Assembly (NCBI RefSeq): GCF_003001815.1
Contig: NZ_PVMZ01000046.1
Coordinates: 1-32,096, forward strand
Reading direction: 5' to 3'
Origin: Actinoplanes italicus
GTDB lineage: Bacteria; Actinomycetota; Actinomycetes; Mycobacteriales; Micromonosporaceae
Length of the DNA: 32,096 nt
Shown here: positions 16,051-26,470 of the stretch, piece after piece
Layout: the number at the start of each line of letters is the position of its first letter
Numbering within the stretch: the first letter of the stretch is position 1
Made by a program: the position numbers and the translations under genes
Notes under the pieces: model-generated
Database searches by the model: none
The model's input: the letters and a program-made list of their open reading frames with translations, nothing else
Told to the model about the DNA's origin: nothing

Positions 16051-16812
16051 CTAGCCCAGGACGTGCCCGCCGTTCACGGCGATCCGTTCGCCGGTGATGA
16101 AGCGGGACGCGTCCGAGGCGAGGAAGCCCACCACGTCGGCGACCTCGGCCGGCGTTCCCATCCGTTGCAGCGGGACGTCGAGCCGGTACGCCTCCACGTC
16201 CTCGGCGGGGACGGCGGCGTGCCGTTCGACGGGGATCCATCCGGGCGCGACCAGGTTCACGGTGATGCCGAGCGGGCCGAGCTCCCGCGCCCAGGTGCGA
16301 GTCAGGGACAGCTGCGCCGCCTTCGCGGCGGAGTAGGCGGACATCCCCGGCGCGGAGCGCTCCGGCAGATCGGAACCGATCTGGATGATCCGGCCGCCGC
16401 CCAGCTCACGCATGTCCGGCGTCACTGCCCGCATCAGCAGGGTGGGGCTCTTGACGAAGAACAGCAGCTGGTCGAGGTGGTCCTGCCAGGTCAGGTCCAG
16501 AGCCGGGCGGACCGGCTGGGGCCCGGTGGCGTTGGGCACCAGCACCCGGACCGGGCCCAGTGTGTCGCGTACGGCCGGAATCAGTGCCGCGACGTCGGCC
16601 TCGTCGGTGGCGTCGGCGCGGAAGGCGGCCGCCGTCCCACCGGCGGCGACGATCTCCGCGACGACCCGCTCGGCGCCTGCCGGGTCGGGCAGGTAGTTGA
16701 CGGCCACCGGCCAGCCGTCCGCGGCGAGGCGGCGCGCGATCGCCGCACCGAGACCGCCGGAGGCTCCGGTGACCAGGGCGGAGCCTCGCGGCTCAGTGCC
16801 GGCGGACGGCAT
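16051..16812 (-). CDS. SDR family oxidoreductase (3-oxoacyl-ACP reductase-like)
   Basis: This 253-residue NAD(P)-dependent short-chain dehydrogenase has all classical residues: TGASGGLG (residues 15-22), PNATG at 93-97 in the NNAG position, Ser147, Tyr160 and Lys164 (YSAAK), and the downstream APGW motif. It resembles FabG-like 3-oxoacyl reductases; the real substrate is unknown. The start at ATG 16812 overlaps the end of the TetR gene by 20 bp, with GAGG immediately before the ATG (too close to be an ideal ribosome binding site), so translation probably depends on coupling to the TetR gene. It forms an operon with that gene. Confidence 0.88.
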   Translation of the reverse strand: MPSAGTEPRGSALVTGASGGLGAAIARRLAADGWPVAVNYLPDPAGAERVVAEIVAAGGTAAAFRADATDEADVAALIPAVRDTLGPVRVLVPNATGPQPVRPALDLTWQDHLDQLLFFVKSPTLLMRAVTPDMRELGGGRIIQIGSDLPERSAPGMSAYSAAKAAQLSLTRTWARELGPLGITVNLVAPGWIPVERHAAVPAEDVEAYRLDVPLQRMGTPAEVADVVGFLASDASRFITGERIAVNGGHVLG

Positions 16813-17371
16813 CCTCGACCACGTCCAGGACGGCCGCGAGCTCGCCGGCGGGGCGGCCGGTGGCCAGGTGGAGGACGAGACCGTCGTACGCCAGCTCGAG
16901 GAACTGGGTGAGGACCTCGACCGGGACGTCGTCGCGCAGGACGCCGGCGTCCCGCTGGCGCTGCAGTCGCTCGCGGGTGGCGTCGGCGATGGCGGCGGAG
17001 CGCTGGGCCCACCGTTTCGCGAAAGCCGCATCGGTACGCCGGCGGTGCGCCACCTCGAGCTGGGTGCCGAGCCAGCCGGCCGTGTCGCCTTCGCTGTTGC
17101 CCGCCCGCTCGAGCAGGTCACGCATCACCTGGACCAGACCGTTGCGGGCGACGGTCTCCGCCATGCTGGCAGCGTCGTCCTCTGCCACGGCCAGGAACAG
17201 ATGTTCCTTGTCCCGGAAATGGTGAAAAATCGCGCCGCGGGACATGCCCGTGGCCTCTTCGAGCCGCCGGACCGTGGCGCCGCCGTAGCCGAACCGGGCG
17301 AAACAGTTGCGGGCCGCGCTGAGGATCTCGTGGCGGCGCGCATCTAGCTGGTCCTGACTCACCCTGGGCAC
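16793..17371 (-). CDS. acnR: TetR/AcrR family regulator, AcnR-like
   Basis: This 192-residue regulator has a TetR helix-turn-helix at about residues 12-56; the block ATVRRLEEATGMSRGAIFHH, then FRDKE and LFLAVAEDDAA, is strikingly similar to Corynebacterium glutamicum AcnR as I remember it, as is the C-terminal VLDVVEDAVRRH. AcnR represses the aconitase gene acn, and in M. tuberculosis the homologue Rv1474c lies next to acn. Here acn is about 3 kb away. A 23-bp element upstream of this gene (17410-17432) recurs upstream of acn. The start is GTG at 17371 with no clear Shine-Dalgarno; CACGAT 7 bases upstream could be a weak -10. It overlaps the following SDR gene by 20 bp. The symbol is provisional. 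Confidence 0.8.
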   Translation of the reverse strand: MPRVSQDQLDARRHEILSAARNCFARFGYGGATVRRLEEATGMSRGAIFHHFRDKEHLFLAVAEDDAASMAETVARNGLVQVMRDLLERAGNSEGDTAGWLGTQLEVAHRRRTDAAFAKRWAQRSAAIADATRERLQRQRDAGVLRDDVPVEVLTQFLELAYDGLVLHLATGRPAGELAAVLDVVEDAVRRH

Positions 17372-17409
17372 GTCGCTGATCGTGTCACGGGCCGGCGCGG
17401 TCTTGCAAT

Positions 17410-17432
17410 CCGTACGTACGGCTTACTAGAGC
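17410..17432. promoter_or_regulatory. Putative AcnR operator upstream of the TetR gene
   Basis: The core CCGTACGTACGG (17410-17421) is a perfect 12-bp palindrome, followed by CTTACTAGAGC. The same element, with 19 of 23 positions identical, is found at 23172-23194 upstream of acn in the same orientation relative to its gene. It lies 39-61 bases upstream of the TetR start, a normal position for autorepression. Confidence 0.6.
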
Positions 17433-17523
17433 GGCGCGTCGCCTGATCGGATGACGCGAATTTCGTCATGCTCTCAGCGGTTTGTTAACACTCCTGGACT
17501 TCTCGGTTCCGTGGGCGCTCACG

Positions 17524-17529
17524 TAAAGT
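17524..17529 (+). promoter_or_regulatory. -10 hexamer TAAAGT of the HAD-like gene
   Basis: TAAAGT is followed by GCGCGC and the GTG at 17536, matching the six-base spacing seen at other leaderless starts here. Confidence 0.45.
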
Positions 17530-17535
17530 GCGCGC

Positions 17536-18183
17536 GTGCCTCTAGTCTTCCTCTCCCTGGACGACACCCTGCTCGATCGCAGTGGTGCGTTCCGGCTGTG
17601 GGCCAAGGGGTTCCTGGACGAGATCGCGGCTCCGCAGGACGACCTGGAGTGGCTGGTCGCGGTGGACGCGGACGGTCTGACCTCCCGCTGGGATCTCGCC
17701 GACCGGATCCGCGACCGCTACCGGCTGCGGGTCTCCTCGATCGACCTGGTCGACGAGCTGAACGGTGGGCCACTCACCTACGAACGCCTCGACCCCATGG
17801 TCGGTTGCGCGCTGGAGATCGCCGGCGACGCCGGGCTGGTCCCGGTCGTGGTCACCAACGGGCCGGCCGACCAGCAGGAGTCCCGGATCCGCCGGACAGG
17901 TCTGGACCGGTACGTCGCCGATTGGGTGATCTCCGAGGAGTGCGGGGTGAGCAAACCGAACCCGCGGATCTTCGCGCTCGCCGCGCAGCGGGTACGGATG
18001 CGGCTGGCCGGGGCGTGGGTGCTCGGGGACAGCCCGGAGGCGGATATCGGCGGGGCGGCGGCGCTGGGCCTGCCCAGCGTGTGGCTGCACCGCGGGCGGG
18101 ACTGGGTGGACAACCGGTTCGCGCCGACCCACGCGGTGGGCAACGTGATCCAGGGGATCTCGGCGATCATGGCCGCCCGCTGA
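17536..18183 (+). CDS. HAD family hydrolase-like protein with altered motif I
   Basis: This 215-residue protein has the haloacid dehalogenase fold. Motif II is VVVTNG (about residues 110-115), motif III includes the Lys of VSKPNP (about 141) and motif IV is GDSPEAD (about 163-169). Motif I normally reads DxDxT with the first Asp as nucleophile; here it is SLDDTL, with Ser7 in that place and Asp9 kept. A standard phosphoaspartate mechanism is therefore doubtful, and the protein may have another role, unless the strand is aligned differently. The GTG start follows TAAAGT by six bases. It is divergent from the TetR gene, and the spacer holds the putative AcnR operator. Confidence 0.83.
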   Translation: MPLVFLSLDDTLLDRSGAFRLWAKGFLDEIAAPQDDLEWLVAVDADGLTSRWDLADRIRDRYRLRVSSIDLVDELNGGPLTYERLDPMVGCALEIAGDAGLVPVVVTNGPADQQESRIRRTGLDRYVADWVISEECGVSKPNPRIFALAAQRVRMRLAGAWVLGDSPEADIGGAAALGLPSVWLHRGRDWVDNRFAPTHAVGNVIQGISAIMAAR

Positions 18184-18338
18184 GATAAATCGGTTGCGCG
18201 CTCCGCCGTGATCGGAGAGAGTTGGCGCGCTGTAGAGAGACCCGGCGAGAGAGAAGGGGGTGCAGACCAGATGGCTGTCGTTGTGATGCCCGCTGTCTTC
18301 GTTTCCCCGAAAACTTCTTTCTCCGAGGAGAACCTCCA
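18184..18338 (+). other. Leader region before the RIO kinase
   Basis: A GAGGAG ribosome binding site lies 8 bases before the GTG at 18339, and directly after it CCTC can pair back (GAGG-AGAA-CCTC). A short open frame from ATG 18271, with GGGGG upstream, runs past the kinase start in another frame; it could be an upstream ORF but has no other support. Confidence 0.25.
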
Positions 18339-19256
18339 GTGCGCGAGCACGACTCTTACGGCTCCACCACCATGCGCGGCAAGCGCCGCAAGTTCGACGA
18401 CGACGACCCCACTTTCGTAAAGCGCGGCCGGATCGAGCCGGCCCTGCAGGAAGACCCGGATCTGCCCGAGGAGGGCGACCGCTGGTCCACGTGGGACGGC
18501 GCTCTGCACGGCCCCGAACCCCGCCCGGACTGGGTTCGCACCGAGTACGGCGCAGTCGACACCGAGCTGGGGATGCTCAAGACCGGCAAGGAAGCCGATG
18601 TCTTCCTGGTCCGCCGGGCGATCCCCGGCACCGACAAGATCAGCATGCTGGCCGCCAAGCGATACCGCGACGGCGACCACCGGATGTTCCATCGCGACGC
18701 CGGCTACCTCGAGGGGCGCCGGGTCCGCCGGTCCCGTGAGATGCGGGCCATGAACAACCGGACCGCGTTCGGCAAGGAGATGATCTCCGGGCAGTGGGCG
18801 ATGGCCGAGTTCGGCGCTCTCGGCCGGTTGTGGGAGATCGGGCAGGAGAGCGGCCTGGTCTGCGTTCCCTACCCGGTGCAGCTGGTCGGCACCGAGCTGA
18901 TGATGGAATTCATCGGCGACTGGGAGACCGGCGAGGCCGCGCCACGGCTCGCGCAGGTCCGGGCCGACCCGGACAGGCTGGCCGATCTCTGGCGGCAGAT
19001 GACCGACGCGCTGTCGGTGCTGGCCCGGGCCCAGGTCGCCCACGGTGACCTGTCGCCCTACAACACGATGGTGCACGACGGCCGGCTGGTCATGATCGAC
19101 CTGCCGCAGATCGTGGACGTCATCGCCAACCCTCGCGGTGGCGAGTTCATCGCCCGCGACGTGCGGAACGTGGCGAGCTGGTTCCGGTCACGCGGCCTCA
19201 CCATCGACGAGGACGAGCTGATCGAGCGCCTTCACTTCGAGGCGGGGCTGCGCTGA
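18339..19256 (+). CDS. RIO1-family serine protein kinase
   Basis: This 305-residue protein has the RIO kinase core. The start of the fold reads TGKEADVFLVRR, an ATP-binding loop with GKEADV typical of RIO1. The ATP-binding Lys is in AAKRYRDGDHRMF (about residue 106), the catalytic loop is HGDLSPYN (about 234-241) and the metal-binding Asp is in MIDLPQ (about 253). In archaea and eukaryotes RIO kinases act as ATPases in small-subunit ribosome maturation; the bacterial role is not settled. The N-terminal 60 residues are charged and acidic. GTG 18339 was chosen for its GAGGAG site; ATG 18372 is an alternative. It converges with the DUF2630 gene across a perfect palindromic terminator. Confidence 0.88.
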   Translation: MREHDSYGSTTMRGKRRKFDDDDPTFVKRGRIEPALQEDPDLPEEGDRWSTWDGALHGPEPRPDWVRTEYGAVDTELGMLKTGKEADVFLVRRAIPGTDKISMLAAKRYRDGDHRMFHRDAGYLEGRRVRRSREMRAMNNRTAFGKEMISGQWAMAEFGALGRLWEIGQESGLVCVPYPVQLVGTELMMEFIGDWETGEAAPRLAQVRADPDRLADLWRQMTDALSVLARAQVAHGDLSPYNTMVHDGRLVMIDLPQIVDVIANPRGGEFIARDVRNVASWFRSRGLTIDEDELIERLHFEAGLR

Positions 19257-19266
19257 CGTCCGGCGG

Positions 19267-19292
19267 GAGCCGGGGCCGTACGGCCCCGGCTC
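19267..19292. terminator. Bidirectional hairpin between RIO kinase and DUF2630 genes
   Basis: This is a perfect 26-bp palindrome with 11-bp arms (GAGCCGGGGCC and its complement) around GTAC. It lies 10 bp past the RIO stop codon and 3 bp before the stop of the convergent DUF2630 gene. It lacks a T-tract, as is common for actinobacterial terminators. Confidence 0.7.
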
Positions 19293-19295
19293 ACC

Positions 19296-19541
19296 TCACT
19301 GAATGTAACCCTCCACCTCGCCGGTGCTGTGGGCCTGCTCGGCGTCCGGATCGTGGCCGGCGTCACGGGCCGCCCGGCGGCGGCGCAGCAGGTCCCAGCA
19401 CTGGTCGAGGGACTCTTCGAGATTTTTGAGACGAGTGTGCTCCTCGTCGGAGGAGATGGCGCCCTCGCTCAGCTGGCGGCGAAGCTTGTGCTCCTCGTCG
19501 ACCAGCTCGCTGATCCGGCCCAGAACAGTCTTGTCATCCAT
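19296..19541 (-). CDS. DUF2630 family protein
   Basis: This 81-residue acidic, helical protein matches the actinobacterial DUF2630 family: an N-terminal VLGRISELVDEEHKLRR helix, a short link (EGAISSDE) and a second helix ending in QCWDLLRRRRAARDAG, likely a coiled-coil hairpin. Function is unknown. The ATG follows TAGGCT by six bases, so the transcript is probably leaderless. It is convergent with the RIO kinase gene and divergent from the acetyltransferase gene. Confidence 0.85.
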   Translation of the reverse strand: MDDKTVLGRISELVDEEHKLRRQLSEGAISSDEEHTRLKNLEESLDQCWDLLRRRRAARDAGHDPDAEQAHSTGEVEGYIQ

Positions 19542-19547
19542 TCCCGA

Positions 19548-19553
19548 AGCCTA
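19548..19553 (-). promoter_or_regulatory. -10 hexamer TAGGCT of the DUF2630 gene
   Basis: On the minus strand TAGGCT is followed by TCGGGA and the ATG at 19541, the same hexamer and spacing as before the VLRF1-type gene. Confidence 0.45.
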
Positions 19554-19600
19554 TTCACCACAGGCCGGGTGGCCGCGCCGACACGTGGGACGATCGTCGG

Positions 19601-20191
19601 GTGACGCTCGAGACACAGCGGGAGCACATCCTCTCCGGCCGCATGTACAACGATCTGACCGACGAACTCGTCGAGGCCCGGCAGCGGACCGTGCTGCTGA
19701 CGAACGAGTACAACGACAGTTTCGGCAAGCCGCCGGCCGAGCGGGAGGCGATCCTGCGGCGGCTGCTGAAGTCGGCCGGGCGGGACTGCTACTTCGAGCC
19801 GACGTTCCGATGCGAGTTCGGGTTCAACATCAGCATCGGGGACGCGTTCTACGCCAACTTCGACTGCGTGATGCTCGACGGCGGCGGGATCACCATCGGT
19901 GATCACGTGCTGTTCGGGCCGCGGGTCGGCATCTACACGTCCAACCACGCCATCGACGCGGCGGAACGGGCGGCGGGCGCCTGCTACGCCAAGCCGGTGA
20001 CGATCGGTGACAACGTGTGGGTCGGCGGTGGCGTCACCATCAACCAGGGCGTCACCATCGGCGACGGGGCGATCATCGGCTCCGGCAGCGTGGTGACGAA
20101 ATCGATTCCGGCCGGTGTCATCGCGGCCGGCGTCCCGGCCCGGGTGCTGCGCGAGATCACCGAGACGGACCAAACCGGCTTCCAACCTTGA
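19601..20191 (+). CDS. Sugar O-acetyltransferase (maltose/galactoside acetyltransferase type)
   Basis: This 196-residue enzyme belongs to the hexapeptide-repeat acetyltransferases that move acetyl groups from acetyl-CoA to sugars (Maa/LacA/NodL group). It has the N-terminal Maa-type domain (residues about 5-60, with GRMYNDLTDELVEAR and NDSF) and then a left-handed beta-helix made of [LIV]Gxxxx repeats (ISIGDAFYANFDC, ITIGDHVLFG, VTIGDNVWVGGGVTINQGVTIGDGAIIG). The catalytic His is in SNHAID near residue 116. Length is normal. GTG 19601 is the first start; a weak GACGAT lies six bases upstream. It is upstream of, and convergent with, the aconitase gene. Confidence 0.9.
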   Translation: MTLETQREHILSGRMYNDLTDELVEARQRTVLLTNEYNDSFGKPPAEREAILRRLLKSAGRDCYFEPTFRCEFGFNISIGDAFYANFDCVMLDGGGITIGDHVLFGPRVGIYTSNHAIDAAERAAGACYAKPVTIGDNVWVGGGVTINQGVTIGDGAIIGSGSVVTKSIPAGVIAAGVPARVLREITETDQTGFQP

Positions 20192-20250
20192 TGCGGTACG
20201 GGTGAACGCGGCCTGTGCGAAGTGGGGGCGCGTGGGCCGTACCCCCATGG

Positions 20251-20282
20251 AAAAGCCCGCCTCCCGAGACCGGGAAGCGGGC
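20251..20282 (-). terminator. Rho-independent terminator of acn
   Basis: On the minus strand a 12-bp stem (GCCCGCTTCCCG with its complement, one T-G wobble) encloses the loop GTCT and is followed by TTTT. It begins 14 bp after the acn stop codon. It is the only classical stem-plus-T-tract terminator I found in the window. Confidence 0.85.
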
Positions 20283-20295
20283 CTTGACCAGGCAA

Positions 20296-23073
<2,778 letters not shown>

Positions 23074-23131
23074 CTCCTTCACACCCAGCGACTGGAAGTC
23101 AAGTCTTTCGCACCGAAAGGGCGACCTCTTG

Positions 23132-23147
23132 GTTAGGTATGCCTAAC
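23132..23147. promoter_or_regulatory. Iron-box-like palindrome upstream of acn
   Basis: GTTAGG-TATG-CCTAAC has perfect 6-bp arms. Aligned with the IdeR/DtxR box (TTAGGTWAGSCTWACCTAA), the left half and centre fit well (about 13 of 19 positions) and the right half is poor. It lies about 60 bp upstream of the acn start in the spacer shared with the divergent pullulanase gene. Iron control of an iron-sulfur enzyme would make sense, but the match is partial. Confidence 0.4.
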
Positions 23148-23171
23148 TCTCGGTTGTGCGTCTTCGGTAAA

Positions 23172-23194
23172 CCGTACGTCCGTCTTGCTAGAAC
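23172..23194. promoter_or_regulatory. Putative AcnR operator upstream of acn
   Basis: CCGTACGTCCG followed by TCTTGCTAGAAC matches the element at 17410-17432 at 19 of 23 positions, including the CTAGA end, in the same orientation relative to the controlled gene. It lies about 100-120 bases upstream of the acn start codon. Confidence 0.6.
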
Positions 23195-23281
23195 CTGCAA
23201 GGCGGGTCCCACGCGACGATCCTCGCAGCCTGTCCTCAGGACACCCGGAAAAATGTCGTATCCCGCTGGGATGATGTGCCG

Positions 23282-26200
23282 GTGACGACGATGGAGATCA
23301 TTGCGGGCACGCCGGCCGTTTCCAGGACCCGTCCGCAGTGGCTGATCGTGCACTATCGGCGGCCCGACGACGACTACACCGACTGGGTCCTGCACGCCTG
23401 GGGCGACCTCGCACCCGGCACCGACCTGGTCTATCCCGACGGCGTCCCGTTCGCCGGCGAGGACGCGTGGGGCCGGTTCGCCTGGGTGCGCGTCGCGGAC
23501 ACCGCCCAGGAGATCGGCTTCCTGGTGCTCAACCGGCAGGGCGCCAAGGACGTCGAGATCGACCGCTGGGTCACGCTGGGTGAGACCGGTGAGGTCTGGG
23601 TCACCGCCGGCGACCGCCGGGTCTCGGCCGTCCCACCCGACCTCCCCGAGGTCACCGGGGACACGGTGGTCATCCATTACCGGCGACCGGGCGGAGATTA
23701 CGGTGGGTGGGGCCTGCACTGCTGGGAGGGCGTCCCGGTCACGGAGAAGACCCGATGGGGTACGCCCCACATGCCCACCCGATTCGACGACTTCGGTGCC
23801 GTGTTCGAGGTCCGGGTGCGGCCGGACGCCGTCGGCCTGCGTTACGTGCTGCACCGCGGCGAGGAGAAGGACCTCCCCGACGACCAGCGGCTCGACCTCA
23901 CCGTCTGTCGCGAGGTGTGGCTGACCGCCGGTGAGAAGGCGCCGGTCCACCCCGCTCTCGGTGCGACGCTGGGACCCGAGCTCGACCCGGCCCGTGCCCA
24001 CGCCGTCTTCCTCGACCGCACCACCGTGGCGCTGCCCGAGTGGTTCGCCGCCCGCGCCGCCACCTTCACCCTCGGCTCCCTGCCGCTGGTGCCCCGGCCC
24101 GGCGGGCTGTTCCGGGGGCAGAGCCGCCGCTTCCCCCACCTGCGCGCCTACCGGGCGTATGCGGTACGTGAGCTGGGCGACGCCGGTCTGAGCGAGCTCC
24201 TGCGCGACCGGCTTCTGGTCACCGGGCGGGACACCGCGGGCGAGGTGGTCGCGCTCACCGCGGTGCAGATCGCCGGCGTCCTCGACGACCTCTACGCCGA
24301 CGCCGCCGACGCCGAGCTCGGCCCGGTCATCGACGGCGACGGGACGCCGCGGCTCGCGGTCTGGGCGCCCACCGCCCGCACCGTGGAGCTGGAGCTGTTC
24401 CGCGAGCCCGGCGACGAGCCGCGGGTCTTGCCGATGGAGCGCGACGACGTGACCGGCGTCTGGTCGATCACCGGCAAGCGCAAGTGGCTCGGCCGGTGGT
24501 ATCGCTTCCGTGTCGAGGTGTGGCAGCCGGCCGCCCAGCGGGTGGTCACGACCAGCGTCACCGACCCGTACTCGTTGTCGCTGGCGACCGACTCCACGCA
24601 CAGCCAGCTCGTCGACCTGGACGATCCGGCGCTGCGCCCGCCCGGCTGGGCCGCCGTTCCCCGACCGGCTCTCGTGGCGCCGGCCCGGATGCAGATCACC
24701 GAGGTCTCGGTCCGCGACTTCTCCATCCTGGACGCCACGGTGCCAGCCCCCGAGCGCGGCACCTATCTCGCCTTCACCCGCCCCAACTCGGACGGGATGC
24801 GACACCTGCGCTCGCTCGCCGAGGCCGGGCTCACCCACGTGCACCTGCTGCCGGTCAACGACTTCGCGACCGTGCCGGACCGGCGGGCCGACCAGGCCGT
24901 GCCCGCCTGCGACCTGGCATCGTTCCCGCCCGACTCGCCCGAGCAGCAACGGGCCGTCATGGCGGTGGCCGACCAGGACGGCTTCAACTGGGGTTACGAC
25001 CCGTGGCACTGGACGACCCCGGAGGGCAGCTACGCCACCGATCCGTCCGGCGCCGCCCGCGTCCTCGAGTTCCGGTCGGCGGTGGCGGCGCTCCACGCGG
25101 CCGGACTGCGGGTCGTGCTCGACGTGGTCTACAACCACACCATGGGCGACGGCCTCGACCGGTTCAGCGTCCTCGACCGGATCGTCCCGGGCTACTACCA
25201 CCGGCCGCTCGCCGACGGCAGCACCGCCGAGTCCAGCTGCTGCCCGAACACCGCGCCCGAGCACACCATGATGGGCCGCCTCGTGGTCGACTCGCTCGTC
25301 ACCTGGGCCCGGGAGTACCGGATCGACGGCTTCCGCTTCGACCTGATGGGCCACCACCCACGGGCCAACATCCTGCAGGCGCGGGTCGCCCTCGACCGGA
25401 TCGACCCGGACATCGTCCTCTACGGCGAGGGGTGGAATTTCGGCGAAGTCGCGTACGACGCCCGGTTCGCCCAGGCCACCCAGGTCAACATGGCCGGCAC
25501 CGGTGTCGGCACGTTCAACGACCGGTTGCGCGACGCGATCCGCGGCGGCGGCGCGTTCGGCGACGATCCCGGGGTGCGCGGCTTCGCGACCGGGCTCGGT
25601 TCCGCGGTCCCGCTGTGGCTGCACGACCAGGTCAAGGTGGGGCTGTCCGGTGCGCTGGCCACCTACCGGTTCCTCGCCCACGACGGGATCGAACGCAGCG
25701 GGGCGCAGATCGGCTACAACGGCTCACCCACCGGTTACGCGCATGCGCCCGGCGAGGCGGTCAACTACGTCGACGCCCACGACAACGAGATCCTGTACGA
25801 CGCCATGGCGTTCAAGCTGCCCGCCGGCATCACCCCGGTGGACCGTGCCAGGATGCAGGTGCTCGCGCTCGCGCTGGTGGTGCTGAGCCAGGGCGCCGGG
25901 TTCGTGGCGCTCGGCACCGAACGGCTGCGCTCCAAGTCGCTCGACCGGAACTCGTTCAACTCCGGCGACTGGTTCAACCAGATCCGCTGGGACCCGGGGC
26001 TCGGCAACGGGTTCGGCGTGGGCCTGCCACCCGAGCACGACAACGGCGACAAGTGGGAGTACGCCCGGCCGCTGCTGCGTGACCCGGCGCTGGTGCCCCC
26101 GCCCGACGTGATCGCGCTGGCCGCCGAGCGTTACCGGGAACTCCTCCGGATCCGCCGGTCGTCGCCTGTCTTCGGCCTGCCGACCGCCGAGGAGGTGCAG

Positions 26201-26470
26201 CGGCGGCTGTCGTTCCCGCTGAGCGGCCCGGCCGAGCAGCCCGGCGTGATCGTGATGAGCCTGGACGGCACTGGTCTCGACGCCCGCTGGAGCCGGATCG
26301 TGGTGGTGTTCAACGCCACCGACGCCCCGGCCGGGCCGCCGATCCCGGAGCCGGACCGGTTGCGGCTGCATCCCGAGCTGACGTCGTCGGCCGATCCGCT
26401 GCTGCGGGCCGCCACGCCGTTCGAGACCCCGGCCCGCTCGGTGGCGGTCCTCGTGGCCGACGTCCCGTGA
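23282..26470 (+). CDS. pulA: Pullulanase-type alpha-1,6-glucosidase (GH13)
   Basis: This protein of about 1,062 residues should cut alpha-1,6 branches in pullulan, starch or glycogen. Two CBM41-type pullulanase domains come first (about residues 12-115 and 118-220, each beginning VHYRRP or IHYRRP), then a CBM48-type domain (about 345-440, AVWAPTARTVELELF) and a GH13 catalytic domain. GH13 motifs: DVVYNHT (about 613), GFRFDLMGHH with the nucleophile Asp687, YGEGW with acid Glu716, and DAHDNE with Asp834; FNWGYDP (about 564) is a pullulanase signature. No signal peptide is seen, so it is probably intracellular. GTG 23282 follows GATGAT by six bases; GTG 23276 is equally possible. Its TGA overlaps the next gene's GTG by 4 bp. 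Confidence 0.93.
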   Translation: MTTMEIIAGTPAVSRTRPQWLIVHYRRPDDDYTDWVLHAWGDLAPGTDLVYPDGVPFAGEDAWGRFAWVRVADTAQEIGFLVLNRQGAKDVEIDRWVTLGETGEVWVTAGDRRVSAVPPDLPEVTGDTVVIHYRRPGGDYGGWGLHCWEGVPVTEKTRWGTPHMPTRFDDFGAVFEVRVRPDAVGLRYVLHRGEEKDLPDDQRLDLTVCREVWLTAGEKAPVHPALGATLGPELDPARAHAVFLDRTTVALPEWFAARAATFTLGSLPLVPRPGGLFRGQSRRFPHLRAYRAYAVRELGDAGLSELLRDRLLVTGRDTAGEVVALTAVQIAGVLDDLYADAADAELGPVIDGDGTPRLAVWAPTARTVELELFREPGDEPRVLPMERDDVTGVWSITGKRKWLGRWYRFRVEVWQPAAQRVVTTSVTDPYSLSLATDSTHSQLVDLDDPALRPPGWAAVPRPALVAPARMQITEVSVRDFSILDATVPAPERGTYLAFTRPNSDGMRHLRSLAEAGLTHVHLLPVNDFATVPDRRADQAVPACDLASFPPDSPEQQRAVMAVADQDGFNWGYDPWHWTTPEGSYATDPSGAARVLEFRSAVAALHAAGLRVVLDVVYNHTMGDGLDRFSVLDRIVPGYYHRPLADGSTAESSCCPNTAPEHTMMGRLVVDSLVTWAREYRIDGFRFDLMGHHPRANILQARVALDRIDPDIVLYGEGWNFGEVAYDARFAQATQVNMAGTGVGTFNDRLRDAIRGGGAFGDDPGVRGFATGLGSAVPLWLHDQVKVGLSGALATYRFLAHDGIERSGAQIGYNGSPTGYAHAPGEAVNYVDAHDNEILYDAMAFKLPAGITPVDRARMQVLALALVVLSQGAGFVALGTERLRSKSLDRNSFNSGDWFNQIRWDPGLGNGFGVGLPPEHDNGDKWEYARPLLRDPALVPPPDVIALAAERYRELLRIRRSSPVFGLPTAEEVQRRLSFPLSGPAEQPGVIVMSLDGTGLDARWSRIVVVFNATDAPAGPPIPEPDRLRLHPELTSSADPLLRAATPFETPARSVAVLVADVP

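Noticed and set aside
18208..18420. Small plus-strand ORF overlapping the RIO kinase start
   Set aside because: It runs into the kinase gene in another frame as a Ser/Thr/Ala-rich shadow. Only the short part before 18339 could be a leader peptide, and support is weak.
23099..25681. 860-codon minus-strand open frame opposite the pullulanase gene
   Set aside because: It is a composition shadow of the GH13 gene and shows no domain or ribosome binding site.
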